From Saccharomyces paradoxus (Eukaryota; Ascomycota; Saccharomycetes; Saccharomycetales; Saccharomycetaceae), in the NCBI RefSeq assembly GCF_002079055.1, contig NC_018044.1, positions 1 through 64,000 on the forward strand: a stretch of DNA of 64,000 nt, written 5' to 3'. Shown here in pieces: positions 1 to 11,640 of the stretch (positions are counted from its first letter, which is position 1; each line of letters opens with the position of its first letter). The notes below the pieces were generated by a model. It saw only the letters and a list, made by a program, of their open reading frames with translations, had not been told where the DNA came from and ran no database searches. Both the position numbers and the translations under genes were made by a program.

Positions 1-3
1 AGT

Positions 4-3000
4 AAAAAGTAGAATAATAGATTTGAAATATTTATTATATAGATTTAAAGAGATAATCATGGAGTATAAATTATTAAATAAAAAAATATTTAATAATAAC
101 TATTAATAGGATTAGGTTACTAATAAATTAATAATAATTAATTTAAAAACCTAAAGGTAAACCTTTATATTAATAATATATATATTTATATTATTAATAA
201 TAATAAGAACTAAGTGAACTGAAACATCTAAGTAACTTAAGGAATATAAATCAACAGAGATATTATGAGTATTGGTGAGAGAAAATAATAAAGGTCTAAT
301 AAGTATTATGTAAGAAGTATGTAAGAAAATAGGATAACAAATTCTAAGACTAAATACTATTAATAAGTATAATAAGTACCGTAAGGGAAAGTATGAAAAT
401 GATTATTTTATAAGCAATCATGGATATAATTTTAATATTAATGATGTACCTTTTGTATAATGGGTCAGCAAGTAATTAATATTAGTAAAACAATAAAGTT
501 ATAAATAAATAGAAAAAGTATATATATAAAAAAATATATTAAAATATTTAATTAATATTAATTGACCCGAAAGCAAACGATCTAACTATGATAAGATGGG
601 TAAACGATCGAACAGGTTGATGTTGCAATATCATCTGATTAATTGTGGTTAGTAGTGAAAGACAAATCTGGTTTGCAGATAGCTGGTTTTCTATGAAATA
701 TATGTAAGTATAGCCTTTATAAATAATAATTATTATATAATATTAAAATAATATTATATAAAGAATGGTACAGCAATTAATATATATTAGGGAACTATAA
801 AAGTTTTATTAATAATATTAAATCTCGAAATGTTTAATTATATATAATAAAGAGTCAGATTATGTGCGATAAGGTAAATAATCAAAAGGGAAACAGCCCA
901 GATTAAGATATAAAGTTCCTAATAAATAATAAGTGAAAAAAATATTAAAATATTATAATATAATCAGTTAATGGGTTTGACAATAACCATTTTTTAATGA
1001 ACATGTAACAATGCACTGATTTATAAAAATAAAATAATATTTAAAATCAAATATATATATATATTTTTGTTAATAGATAATATACGGATCTTAATAATAA
1101 TAAGAATTATTTAATTCCAAAAATGGAATATCATATTAAATTAATAAAAAATATGAATACTGAATATCTAAATATTATTATTAATAATAAATAATAATAA
1201 TAATATGGTAATAGAACATTTAATGATAATATATATTAGTTATTAATTAATATATTAATTAATTAAATAGAGAATGCTGACATGAGTAACGAAAAAAAGG
1301 TATAAACCTTTTCACCTAAAACATAAGGTTTAACTATAAAAGTACGGCCCCTAATTAAATAAATAAGAATATAAATATATTTAAGATGGGATAATCTATA
1401 TTAATAAAAATAATCTTAAAATATATATATTATTATTATTAATTTATTAATTAATTAATTAATAATATATATAATTATATTTATATATTATATATATATA
1501 TAATATAAACTAATAAAGATCAAGAAAAGTATTAATGTATACCGTAATGTAGACCGACTCAGGTATGTAAGTAGAGAATATGAAGGTGTATTAGAGAATT
1601 AAAGGGAAGGAACTCGGCAAAGATAGCTCATAAGTTAGTCAATAAAGAGTAATAAGAACAAAGTTGTACAACTGTTTACTAAAAACACCGCACTTTGCAG
1701 AAACGATAAGTTTAAGTATAAGGTGTGAACTCTGCTCCATGCTTAATATATAAATTAAATTATTTAACGATAATTTAATTAAATTTAGGTAAATAGCAGC
1801 CTTATTATGAGGGTTATAATGTAGCGAAATTCCTTGGCCTATAATTGAGGTCCCGCATGAATGACGTAATGATACAACAACTGTCTCCCCTTTAAACTAA
1901 GTGAAATTGAAATCGTAGTGAAGATGCTATGTACCTTCAGCAAGACGGAAAGACCCTATGCAGCTTTACTGTAATTAGATAGATCGAATTATTGTTTATT
2001 ATATTCAGCATATTAAGTAATCCTATAATTTTAGGTAATCGTTTAGATATTAATGAGATACTTATTATAATATAATGATAATTCTAATCTTATAAATAAT
2101 AATTAATTAATTAATTAATTAATTATTAATACTTAATAGATATAATTTCTTAAGTAATATATAATATATTATATTATTATATGTATTATATATATATATA
2201 TAAGAGACAATCTCTAATTGGTAGTTTTGATGGGGCGTCATTATCAGCAAAAGTATCTGAATAAGTCCATAAATAAATATATAAAATTATTGAATAAGAA
2301 TAATATATATTATATATATTAATTATAAATTGAAATATATTTATATTTTTAATGAATATATTTTAGTAATAGATAAAAATATGTACAGTAAAATTGTAAG
2401 GAAAACAATAATAACTTTCTATTTATTAATTTATAAAAAAAGTATAGAAAGAATTAGATTAATATAATGGTATAACTGTGCGATAATTGTAACACAAACG
2501 AGTGAAACAAGTACGTAAGTATGGCATAATGAACAAATAACACTGATTGTAAAGGTTATTGATAACGAATAAAAGTTACGCTAGGGATAAAAATTACCCA
2601 TTTGTCCCATTATATTGAAAAATATAATTATTCAATTAATTGAAGTAAATTAAATTGGGTGAATTGCTTAAATATCCATATAAATAAATAATATGGACAA
2701 TAAGCAGCGAAGCTTATAACAACTTATATATAGTTATAAGAACGTTCAACGACTAGATGATGAGTAAAGTTAACAATAATTCATCCATGAGTGCCCAATA
2801 TCTAATAAATATAAATATTATAATAGTTTTTTATTTATTTGATAATGATATAGTCTAAACAATTTGGTAACAGATTGATAAATATGTAATAATATTTATA
2901 AAATAATTAATAAATTTTGAACAGGGTAATATAACGAAAGAGTAGATATTGTAAGTTATGTTTGCCACCTCGATGTCGACTCAACATTTCCTCTTGGTTG

Positions 3001-3463
3001 TAAAAGCTAAGAAGGGTTTGACTGTTCGTCAATTAAAATGTTACGTGAGTTGGGTTAAATACGATGTGAATCAGTATGGTTCCTATCTGCTGAAGGAAAT
3101 ATTATCAATTTAAATCTCATTATTAGTACGCAAGGACCATAATGAATCAACCCATGGTGTATCTATTGATAATTTAATAATATATTTATAATAAAAATTT
3201 TATAATAAATATATTATCTATATTAGTTTATATTTTTATATAATTATCATAGTAGATAAGCTAAGTTGATAATAAATAAATATTGAATACATATTAAATA
3301 TGAAGTTGTTTTAATAAGATAATTAATCTGATAATTTTATACTAAAATTTAATAATTATAGGTTTTATATATTCTTTATATATTAATAATATTTTATATA
3401 ATATTAATAAAATACTAATTTATCAGTTATCTATATAATATCTAATCTATTATTCTATATACT
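4..3463 (+). rRNA. 21S_rRNA: 21S large-subunit ribosomal RNA, split by the omega intron
   Basis: Mitochondrial large-subunit rRNA. Conserved large-subunit segments are visible, including GACCCGAAAGC near 564, AAGACGGAAAGACCCTATG near 1942, GATGGGGCGTCA near 2229, and the peptidyl-transferase domain around 2930-3130 with AGTACG and AAGGACC. The window opens with AGTA, which looks like the last four bases of the promoter ATATAAGTA, so transcription should start at about base 4 and the gene is probably complete. The 3' end near 3463 is placed from memory of the S. cerevisiae gene and may be off by a few bases. A 341-bp group I intron interrupts it at 2589-2929; the spliced junction reads CTAGGGAT-AACAGGGTAAT, the classic omega / I-SceI target. 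AT-rich expansion loops vary from the S. cerevisiae gene as expected. The identification is very secure; the ends are less so. Confidence 0.96.
2589..2929 (+). mobile_element. omega group I intron of 21S rRNA, without its endonuclease ORF
   Basis: Group I intron at the omega position, between CTAGGGAT and AACAGGGTAAT. It ends in G after a 5' exon ending in T, as group I introns do. Core sequences are visible: AAATTACCC at the 5' end, the CAATAAGCAGCGAAGC region near 2698-2713, GAACGTTCAACGACTAGATG near 2741, and the P7 strand GATATAGTCTAAACAATTTG near 2848. The S. cerevisiae omega-plus intron is about 1.1 kb because it carries the I-SceI gene. Here no ORF is present, so this copy cannot home by itself. 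It probably still splices, since core and junctions look intact. Confidence 0.93.
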
Positions 3464-4981
3464 ATTACTATAATAAATAATTAATAATTAATAATAAATA
3501 ATAAATAATTAATAATTAATAATAAATAATAAAATGGTTGATTTACACTTTAATAAATAAAAATATTTATTAAATATAATAATTTTATAAATATATTTTT
3601 ATATATATATATTAAATATATAATTAATTTATATTCCTTTTTTATATTTTATAAATTATTAATCTTAATTATTATATTATATTTATTGAAATTAATCTAA
3701 TTAATAATCAATATCTAATTTAATTTAATTTATATTTATATATATTTTTATATATATATATATTATTAAATATTATTATTAATGTTTATTATATTATATT
3801 ATATTATATTATTATAATCTTAATAAATATATTAATATATTATATTTATAAATAAAAGATATTTAATACTTTTTTATATGTTATTTATATTTTCTATTAA
3901 TAATAATAAAAAGGATTACATAATTAAAATAATATTTATATAGTGATGATAATTATTTATTTATTAATTATAAATCATTATTAATAATAATTATATTTTA
4001 TTAATGGTAATTATCAAAAGCGTATTATAATAGTTTTCCATCTCAGTAAGAATCCCTCATTTCATAATAAATATACTTTATAACTTATTAATAAATATTT
4101 TTATATAATATATTAATATAATAATATTTTCTTCTATTTATACTTTTATTTTTTTAATAATTATAAATCATTATATAATAATTAATTATAATATTGGAGA
4201 AATGAATATATTTAATTTATTATAAAGGTGTTATATTAATTTTAATAAAAAATTAATTTATATAATATTATTTTTAATTATATAAATTAATATTATAAAT
4301 AATATTGATTTCTAGTATGTAAATCAATTAATTTAAATATGTAATGGATAAATAATAAATATATATAAATCAATTATAATAATAAATAAATAATTTTATA
4401 TAATTTATTATATATTATTATAATAAAAATAAAATATGTGTAAATTATATAATTATATTATCATTATATTATTTACATTCATAATTATTATTTAATATAA
4501 ATAGATAAATAACGAGGGGTTCGGTCACCCCTCCCTAACGGGAGGGGGTCCCTCACTCCTATCGGGGTTCCGGTTCCCGTAACCGGGCCCCGGAACTAAG
4601 TAAATAAATAAAGGGTATATATGGTAATTATTATATTTATAATAAATGTTTATTATTTTTAATAATTATTAATATAAAAAATAGTAAATAATTTATAAAT
4701 ATAAAAAAATATTATATATAATTATATTTTTAATAATAAATATATTTTATAGTTTAGCTTTATGATAATATCATAAAGATAGATATATATATATTATAAT
4801 TTATATTATAAAGGTATATATATATATATATATTATAATAATATATATAATAAATATATTTTATAGGAGATATATTTTTATAAATATTATAAATAAGTAA
4901 ATAAATAAATAATTATTAATTATTTTATTATATTATATTATATTATATAAATAATTAGTAATAATAATTTATCCTAAAAAA
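3464..4981. other. AT-rich spacer 21S rRNA to tRNA-Thr
   Basis: No gene is seen. The stretch is AT-rich runs and short direct repeats (for example AATTAATAATTAATAATAAAT near 3480), an imperfect TAATTATAAATCATTATT hairpin-type repeat near 3962 and 4158, and one double GC cluster at 4511-4598. Confidence 0.7.
4511..4598. repeat. Double GC cluster
   Basis: Two GC clusters joined: a first one with GAGGGGTTCGGTCACCCCTC and a GGGAGGGGGTCCC arm, then one with CGGGGTTCCGGTTCCCG and a CGGGCCCCGG arm. Both can fold as hairpins. The same joined pair recurs at 39457-39545. Confidence 0.9.
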
Positions 4982-5054
4982 GTTATATTAGCTTAATTGG
5001 TAGAGCATTCGTTTTGTAATCGAAAGGTTTGGGGTTCAAATCCCTAATATAACA
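4982..5054 (+). tRNA. tT(UGU): tRNA-Thr (UGU)
   Basis: Full cloverleaf: acceptor arms GTTATAT and ATATAAC pair, T-arm GGGGTTCAAATCCC, anticodon loop with TGT. Reads ACN threonine codons. First of a sixteen-tRNA cluster after 21S rRNA. Discriminator A; CCA is not encoded. Confidence 0.96.
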
Positions 5055-5141
5055 ATAATAATAATAAATATTATCTTTAAAATTATATTAAAATATTTAT
5101 TAAATATTAAAAACTATATTAATTAATTAATAAAAAAAGTA

Positions 5142-5182
<41 letters not shown>

Positions 5183-5518
5183 CTATTATTAAATAATAAT
5201 CAATAATTTAATAAAATAATTTTATAAAAATATTAATTAAATATTATATTCTAATATTACTATATATTTAATTAATATATTATTTTTTATTATTATTATA
5301 ATATTTTAAATAAATAAATAAATATGGATATGTGATTTATACATTTATATTATAATTTAATAGTTTTAATATTTATAATAATTCTTTCATTTTTAATTTA
5401 TATAATAAAATAATAAGTAAAAAGTTTAAATAAAATATATTATCTATAAAATAATATAATATAATAAATAAAAAGTTTAAATAAGATATATTATTTATAA
5501 AATAATAATAAATAAAAA
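5055..5518. other. AT-rich spacer
   Basis: No gene is seen. It contains a run of AAAT repeats near 5148-5180 and a near-duplicate of about 30 bases holding TAAAAAGTTTAAATAA (about 5418 and 5470). The short minus-strand reading frame here is low-complexity. Confidence 0.6.
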
Positions 5519-5591
5519 GGAGGTGTTGTTTTAAGGTTAAACTATTAGATTGCAAATCTACTTATTAAGAGTTCGATTCTCTTCATCTCTT
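5519..5591 (+). tRNA. tC(GCA): tRNA-Cys (GCA)
   Basis: Acceptor GGAGGTG pairs with CATCTCT through two G-U pairs; anticodon stem TAGA/TCTA around a loop with GCA; T-arm AGAGTTCGATTCTCT. Confidence 0.96.
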
Positions 5592-5667
5592 TAATAATAA
5601 ATAATATAATATTATATATATAATATATATATATTTATAATAATTAATTAATTATATATATAATAAA

Positions 5668-5740
5668 GGTGAATATATTTCAATGGTAGAAAATACGCTT
5701 GTGGTGCGTTAAATCTGAGTTCGATTCTCAGTATTCACCC
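5668..5740 (+). tRNA. tH(GUG): tRNA-His (GUG)
   Basis: Acceptor GGTGAAT pairs with ATTCACC; anticodon stem ACGC/GCGT with GTG in the loop; T-arm TGAGTTCGATTCTCA; discriminator C, as expected for tRNA-His. Confidence 0.96.
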
Positions 5741-6188
5741 TATAATAAATAATAACATATTACACTTATTATGAAACTTTATTATTTATATCTATATATA
5801 ATATAAATATTCATTCCTTAATTATAATTATAATTATAATATAAAGTCTCTATTATTAAGTATTCAATTCTTAATAAATATAAATAAATATATCTACTTT
5901 AATGTATTATATAAAATATTAATAAATAAATATATATATATTATTATAATTAATATTTATAAATATTATTATAATTAATTAATTAATTAATTTATTTATT
6001 TATTTATTTAATTTTAATTTTAATTTATATATAATAATAATAAAAATATTATTAAATATTCCTTTTATATTTATAATTAAATATATATATAAAATATATG
6101 AAAGTATTATAATAAAGTATAAATATAATATAAATATGTTATGTAAATATTATATAAATTTTGTATATATATATATTATAATAATCTT

Positions 6189-6197
6189 ATATAAGTA
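6189..6197 (+). promoter_or_regulatory. Candidate mitochondrial promoter ATATAAGTA
   Basis: Exact match to the Saccharomyces mitochondrial nonanucleotide, about 670 bases upstream of tRNA-Leu. Initiation is expected at the last A. It could drive the tRNA-Leu to tRNA-Lys group. A second exact match at 6262-6270 lies inside a decayed GC cluster and is less credible. Confidence 0.6.
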
Positions 6198-6242
6198 ATA
6201 ATATAACAATTATATTTTATTATATTATTAATATTAATTTAT

Positions 6243-6323
6243 CCATCTGGGGTTCACATCTATATAAGTATAGGTATTCATTCCATAGGGAGTTACAGCA
6301 GTCATGGCCGGAGGCCAGAACTA
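6243..6323. repeat. Decayed GC cluster
   Basis: GC-richer island with TCTGGGGTTCACATC and a terminal ATGGCCGGAGGCCAG hairpin in an otherwise AT-only spacer. It resembles the GGGGTTCACACCTATATAA motif at 38945-38961. Confidence 0.65.
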
Positions 6324-6865
6324 ATAATTTTAATTAAGATTCTTACTTATTTTATTTTATTTTATTTTATTTTATTTTATTTTATTTTCTTTTAATTGAG
6401 AAGATAAATATATATTAAATTTTATTATTTCATTTTAGGTAAATTCTTTTCTTTTCTTTACTTTCTTTATTAATAAAAAAAATAAATAATTATTAAAAAT
6501 AAAAAAATATTAACTTGAAGTAAATAATTTAATAAATATAAGATGTTAACTAATGAGGTTTTAATTTTAACATAAATGAAACTTTTTTATGATTAATTAT
6601 TTTATTCTATGGTATAAATATTATCTGACGAATGAATAATACAATTGGACTGAATTAATAGCGTTTTAATAATAATTATGGGTGGATAGTTTATATAATA
6701 ATAATAGATATAATAAATAATATATATATATCATATTTCTTTTTTATTTATATTTATATATTATATTAATAGTTATGGAATTATATATAATAATCAATTA
6801 TAATTTTATATTATAAAAATATTATATATATTTATATTTTTAATTTTTAATAATAATATTTAATA

Positions 6866-6947
6866 GCTATTTTGGTGGAATTGGTAGACACGATACTCTT
6901 AAGATGTATTACTTTACAGTATGAAGGTTCAAGTCCTTTAAATAGCA
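6866..6947 (+). tRNA. tL(UAA): tRNA-Leu (UAA)
   Basis: Class II tRNA of 82 bases: acceptor GCTATTT with AAATAGC, D-arm GGTGGAATTGGTAGACACG, anticodon TAA, variable arm, T-arm AAGGTTCAAGTCCTT. The only leucine tRNA here, consistent with CTN being read as threonine. Confidence 0.96.
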
Positions 6948-6974
6948 ATAAATTTATATAAATATATATATAAA

Positions 6975-7047
6975 TGAGTCGTAGACTAATAGGTAAGTTA
7001 CCAAAATTTGAGTTTGGAGTTTGTTTGTTCGAATCAAACCGATTCAA
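6975..7047 (+). tRNA. tQ(UUG): tRNA-Gln (UUG)
   Basis: Acceptor TGAGTCG with CGATTCA; anticodon stem CCAAA/TTTGG with TTG in the loop; T-arm GTTTGTTCGAATCAAAC. It starts 28 bases after tRNA-Leu, so the two are probably cotranscribed. Confidence 0.95.
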
Positions 7048-7790
7048 TATTATAATAATTATAATATATATTATTTATATATAATATATAATTCTCTTTT
7101 TATATTTATTGATAACTATCTTTTTAATAATAATAATAATAATTATAATAATAATAATAATAATAATTATAATAATAATAATAAAGGGGTTTTGGTCCTT
7201 GGGTTGGAATCCAATGATAATATCTTCTTTTATTTATTATAATAAAAATAATATATTAATAATAATAATAATTTATTATATATTCATATTTTAATAAATA
7301 TATATAAAATGTTTATTAATAAAAATAAAATATATACATATTATATATTATTAATAATATATATATATATGAAAGTTTATATTTATATGATTATTATTAA
7401 TTTAAATAATAATTAATAATCTTATTAGTTTACATTAATTATTATAAAAATAGGTATGAATAAATTTTTAATGGTTAAATAATAAATATTAATATTCAAG
7501 AATATAATTATAATTCTATAATAATATATAAATGTTTTATTATAATAAAAATATTAATATATTTATTATAAATATTTTATTATTGTTATAATTGTATTTA
7601 TAATTAATATAATAAATAAAATTTAAAAGTTATAATAGTTTCAATTTTAATATAAATATTTAAAGGAATATTATTTAATTTAATATAATTAATTATAAAA
7701 AATTAATGATATATTTATTTTGTATTTTTTTTTTAATATTTTATTTTAATTTATAATTATATATTATAATAATATTAATATAAATAATAA
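7048..7790. other. AT-rich spacer tRNA-Gln to tRNA-Lys
   Basis: No gene is seen. It has AAT/ATT trinucleotide runs at about 7128-7185 and a small GC island (GGGGTTTTGGTCCTTGGGTTGG) near 7187-7208 that looks like a decayed GC cluster. Overlapping short frames here encode only Asn or Ile runs. Confidence 0.6.
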
Positions 7791-7862
7791 GAGAATATTG
7801 TTTAATGGTAAAACAGTTGTCTTTTAAGCAACCCATGCTTGGTTCAACTCCAGCTATTCTCA
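7791..7862 (+). tRNA. tK(UUU): tRNA-Lys (UUU)
   Basis: Acceptor GAGAATA with TATTCTC; anticodon stem GTTGT/GCAAC with TTT in the loop; T-arm CTTGGTTCAACTCCAG. Confidence 0.96.
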
Positions 7863-7960
7863 TAATATATAAATAATAATAATATATATAATTATAATAT
7901 ATATTTTATTTTTATTATTTTATTATAAAATAGATATAAATTTATATTATTAATTAAATA

Positions 7961-8033
7961 GCTCTCTTAGCTTAATGGTTAAAGCATAATACTTCTAATA
8001 TTAATATTCCATGTTCAAATCATGGAGAGAGTA
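7961..8033 (+). tRNA. tR(UCU): tRNA-Arg (UCU)
   Basis: Acceptor GCTCTCT with AGAGAGT (first pair G-U); anticodon stem TAATA/TATTA with TCT in the loop; T-arm CCATGTTCAAATCATGG. Reads AGA/AGG, the common arginine codons here. Confidence 0.96.
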
Positions 8034-8083
8034 TTATATAATAATAATAGTTTAGTTCATTATTAATAAATGAAACAATGATA

Positions 8084-8155
8084 ATAGATATAAGTTAACT
8101 GGTAAACTGGATGTCTTCCAAACATTGAATGCGAGTTCGATTCTCGCTATCTATA
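8084..8155 (+). tRNA. tG(UCC): tRNA-Gly (UCC)
   Basis: Acceptor ATAGATA with TATCTAT; anticodon stem ATGT/ACAT with TCC in the loop; T-arm GCGAGTTCGATTCTCGC. It begins 50 bases after tRNA-Arg. Confidence 0.96.
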
Positions 8156-8837
8156 ATTAATATAATTAATAATAAATATCCCTTATTTAAATATTTTATC
8201 CCATATTAATTATTTATTATAATCTAATAAAATAAATAAATAAATATGTTTAATTTTATAATAATAATAATAATAATAAAATTTTTATAATATTAAATTT
8301 AATTACGGAAAATGTTAATAATAATTTATTATTATAATTATCCTTTTGAAATTATAATTAATAATTTAATATAAATATAATTTTTATTCTAAGTATATTA
8401 TATATTTAATATAATACAATATTATTGTATATAAATATTAAATAAAAATTAAAACACTTTAAATAATAATTTATTATAAATTATAATATTATAATAGTCC
8501 TATAAAAAAAACTCTTAATAATATATTTAATAGTTACCACCTCCACAGTGGTCTCCAAAAAAGTATTAATAAATAAATAATATATTTAATAGTCTCCATA
8601 TTAGTAATAATTTTATATAAATCTTAATAAATAAATATATATTATAAATCTTATATAATAATAATAAAATATTCATAATAAGTATTTTTATATTATTTAT
8701 TAATTAATAAATAACTCCTATCGGGGTTCCGGTTCCCGTAACCGGGCCCCGGAACTAAATAAATATATAATATATATAAATATATATATAATTAATATAT
8801 TTAATTTATAATAATTATAATAATAAAATATTAATTT

Positions 8838-8877
<40 letters not shown>

Positions 8878-8881
8878 TAAA
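8156..8881. other. AT-rich spacer tRNA-Gly to tRNA-Asp
   Basis: No gene is seen. It contains a small hairpin-forming island (ACCACCTCCACAGTGGT) near 8535 and one GC cluster at 8713-8756, then an AAT repeat near 8841-8872. Confidence 0.6.
8713..8756. repeat. GC cluster
   Basis: CTCCTATCGGGGTTCC opens a fold-back with a GGTTCCCGTAACCGGGCC core. Near-identical copies lie at 11323, 13315, 21024 and within the double clusters at 4511 and 39457. Confidence 0.9.
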
Positions 8882-8953
8882 GGATCTGTAGCTTAATAGT
8901 AAAGTACCATTTTGTCATAATGGAGGATGTCAGTGCAAATCTGATTAGATTCG
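8882..8953 (+). tRNA. tD(GUC): tRNA-Asp (GUC)
   Basis: Acceptor GGATCTG with TAGATTC using G-U pairs; anticodon stem CCATT/AATGG with GTC in the loop; T-arm CAGTGCAAATCTG, with a less usual loop (GTGCAAAT). Confidence 0.93.
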
Positions 8954-9700
8954 TATATCATACTTTAATATTAATAAAAATAAAAATATATATATATTTA
9001 ATAATTTTTTTTATTAAAATAAATAATAATATAATACTATCATATTTATTAATAATAAATTACTTTATATTATTATTAATCTTTTTTATAAATAATTAAT
9101 TAATTAATACCTTATTATATATTTAAAAGATTAATAATATTAATTAAATAATGAATTTTTTTTATTATAAATATATAAAAATATATTAATGAAAAAAATA
9201 TATAATAATTCCTTCCAAAACTAATATATTATTAATTATCACCTTTATAATTATATTATATTATATTATCTTATTAATAATATAATAGAATTGTATATAA
9301 TCTAATTAATTAAATTAAATTAAATTTTAGGATATTTATAATAATTTATATTTAATTTATATATATATAATATATATATTTTATATATATCTTATTTTTA
9401 TTATTATTTATTATAAATAATTTTTATATAATATATAATATTATATAAAAATAATAATAAATTAATATAAGGAGTAATAAATTTATGTAAGAAGTAATTA
9501 ATAAAATGATAAAAGATATAAGTATTATATTAAAACTTAAAATTTTAATAATTAATAAAATATAATATATTAAATAGTTATAATGGGTAATTTTTTTATA
9601 AGGATAGGGAGGTGTATATTTCATTCTTTAAATATTCATATTTATAATATTATTATTATATTAATATTTTTTTTTATATAATATTAAGTATTTATAAATA
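8954..9700. other. AT-rich spacer tRNA-Asp to tRNA-Ser
   Basis: No gene is seen. A consensus promoter lies at 9526-9534, 167 bases before tRNA-Ser. The minus-strand frame at 9424-9624 is low-complexity. Confidence 0.6.
9526..9534 (+). promoter_or_regulatory. Candidate mitochondrial promoter ATATAAGTA
   Basis: Exact nonanucleotide upstream of tRNA-Ser(GCU) and tRNA-Arg(ACG). It could start the second half of the tRNA cluster. No consensus promoter was seen in the 800 bases before COX2, so COX2 may depend on such upstream starts. Confidence 0.6.
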
Positions 9701-9783
9701 GGAAAATTAACTATAGGTAAAGTGGATTATTTGCTAAGTAATTGAATTGTAAATTCTTATGAGTTCGAATCTCATATTTTCCG
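9701..9783 (+). tRNA. tS(GCU): tRNA-Ser (GCU)
   Basis: Class II tRNA: acceptor GGAAAAT with ATTTTCC, anticodon GCT, variable arm, T-arm ATGAGTTCGAATCTCAT. Reads AGY. Its end is one base from the next tRNA. Confidence 0.95.
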
Positions 9784-9784
9784 T

Positions 9785-9857
9785 ATATATCTTTAATTTA
9801 ATGGTAAAATATTAGAATACGAATCTAATTATATAGGTTCAAATCCTATAAGATATT
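9785..9857 (+). tRNA. tR(ACG): tRNA-Arg (ACG)
   Basis: Acceptor ATATCTT with AAGATAT; anticodon stem TTAGA/TCTAA with ACG in the loop; T-arm ATAGGTTCAAATCCTAT. It would read the rare CGN codons, which here occur mainly in intron ORFs and VAR1. It abuts tRNA-Ser, implying a shared transcript cut by RNase P. Confidence 0.95.
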
Positions 9858-10248
9858 ATTATTATTATATTATATATAATTAATATTATTTATTAAATAA
9901 TCCCTACTTATTAATTAATTATTAATATATATTAATTATATAAATTATATATATATATTTTATATATATAATTAAATAAAATAAACATATATTATTATTT
10001 ATATTTAAAAGATAATTTTATTATTATTATTATATATTTTTATATAAAATTAATAGATATTTAAAAAGGAGATAAATAATATATTAAAAACTTACTTTTT
10101 ATAAATTAATAAAATAAAGATTTATTTAATTCTATATTCTTTAATAATTCTTTATTAATATATAATTATTATAAGTAATAATATAGTTACATATAACAAT
10201 ATTATAATTATATAAGAAAATAATAATTTATATTATTATTAATATAAA
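9858..10248. other. AT-rich spacer with one promoter-like site
   Basis: No gene is seen. A variant promoter TTATAAGTA lies at 10169-10177. Confidence 0.55.
10169..10177 (+). promoter_or_regulatory. Candidate promoter TTATAAGTA
   Basis: Variant of the nonanucleotide (T at the first base), 71 bases before tRNA-Ala. The same variant precedes tRNA-Phe and tRNA-fMet. Confidence 0.5.
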
Positions 10249-10321
10249 GGGGTTATAGTTAAATTTGGTAGAACGATTGCGTTGCATGCATTTAATATGA
10301 GTTCAAGTCTCATTAACTCCA
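10249..10321 (+). tRNA. tA(UGC): tRNA-Ala (UGC)
   Basis: Acceptor GGGGTTA with TAACTCC; anticodon TGC; T-arm ATGAGTTCAAGTCTCAT. The anticodon stem has one T-T mismatch at its base. Confidence 0.94.
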
Positions 10322-10674
10322 ATAATTATATTATATTATATATATAAAAAAAAATAAATTATATATATATATATATTAAATATAATTAATAAATTAATTA
10401 ATTAATTAATTAATCCTTAATTAAATAATGTAAATTAATATTAGAATATAATAATAATGTTTTAATTAAATTATTAATATTATATAATAAAAAATATAAA
10501 ATTATAAATTATAATTAACATTTTCCATTATTAAAATAGGTTCAACTTAGTAACTAATTAGTAATGTTAACGCCCAATTTTATTTATTGAAATTTTAATT
10601 TAATTTAATTAAATTTAATTGTGGAGTTGATATTATTATTATATTAATTTATAATTATAATAATTAATGAAATA
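10322..10674. other. AT-rich spacer tRNA-Ala to tRNA-Ile
   Basis: No gene is seen. A cluster-like island near 10534-10575 (GGTTCAACTTAGTAAC...AATGTTAACGCC) resembles the low-GC hairpins found beside the ori elements. Confidence 0.5.
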
Positions 10675-10747
10675 GAAACTATAATTCAATTGGTTAGAAT
10701 AGTATTTTGATAAGGTACAAATATAGGTTCAATCCCTGTTAGTTTCA
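10675..10747 (+). tRNA. tI(GAU): tRNA-Ile (GAU)
   Basis: Acceptor GAAACTA with TAGTTTC; anticodon loop with GAT; T-arm ATAGGTTCAATCCCTGT. Confidence 0.95.
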
Positions 10748-11056
10748 TATCTTATATCATTAATATATAAATAATAATACTCTTATATAAATTTAAATAT
10801 AAATATAAGGATAAAGTGTTCACTAATAAATATAATTATATATATAAAATAATTATTTAATTTATAATAAATAAAATAAATATTAATAGTTTTTATTTAT
10901 TTATTTATTTATTATTAATAAATTTAATAAAATTATTACTATTTAAATAATAATATAAATAATTTGTAATATAATTTATATAATTAAAGATAAATATATA
11001 TATTATATAAATATATATATTATATTAAGATAATTAATATATATGTATATATATAA

Positions 11057-11141
11057 GGAGGGATTTTCAATGTTGGTAGTTGGAGTTGAGCTGTAAACTC
11101 AATGACTTAGGTCTTCATAGGTTCAATTCCTATTCCCTTCA
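11057..11141 (+). tRNA. tY(GUA): tRNA-Tyr (GUA)
   Basis: Class II tRNA of 85 bases with a long variable arm: acceptor GGAGGGA with TCCCTTC, anticodon stem TTGAG/CTCAA with GTA, T-arm ATAGGTTCAATTCCTAT. Confidence 0.96.
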
Positions 11142-11322
11142 TAATTAATTAATTAATTAATTTATTATTATAATAATCTTTAACTCATAAAAAATAATAT
11201 AACCCATTGAATAATCAATCTTATGCTTAATTTAATATATAAAATATATATATTTTATTTAAAAGATTTATATAATTACTATATCTTTATTTTATTAAAT
11301 GATTATAATAATATATATAAAT

Positions 11323-11366
11323 AACTCCTATCGGGGTTCCGGTTCCCGTAACCGGGCCCCGGAACT
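11323..11366. repeat. GC cluster
   Basis: Matches the cluster at 8713 (TATCGGGGTTCC with a CCGTAACCGGGCC core), set in ATAA/TAAAT flanks. Confidence 0.9.
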
Positions 11367-11640
11367 AAATAATAAATAATAATAAATAATTTTTATAATT
11401 AATTAATTAATTTATATTATTTTTTTTTATTAATATTTTTTTTATAAAAACATAAAATTAATAATTATAAAGTGTATACTTTTATTAATTAATTAATCAA
11501 AATAAATAAAATAATTAGTATCCGCATTTAATAAAAATATAATTTTAGAGTTAAATTTTTATTCTTTTATTAAATATATATATATATATAAATAAGGGTT
11601 TTTGATTTAATAAATAGATATCTTTCTTTTCATATAATAT

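Larger units (their letters stand above)
5741..6865. other. AT-rich spacer tRNA-His to tRNA-Leu
   Basis: Gene-free. It holds a consensus promoter at 6189-6197, a decayed GC cluster at 6243-6323, a pentanucleotide TTTTA repeat at about 6349-6389, and a decayed cluster-like stretch near 6620-6690 with GAATGAATAATACAATTGG. Confidence 0.65.

Noticed and set aside
6262-6270. ATATAAGTA as a second promoter before tRNA-Leu
   Set aside because: It lies within a decayed GC cluster carrying CACATCTATATAAG; probably chance within the repeat, so not listed as a promoter.
7021-7294. Overlapping 61- and 73-codon frames after tRNA-Gln
   Set aside because: AAT/ATT repeat translated as poly-Asn or poly-Ile; starts within the tRNA.
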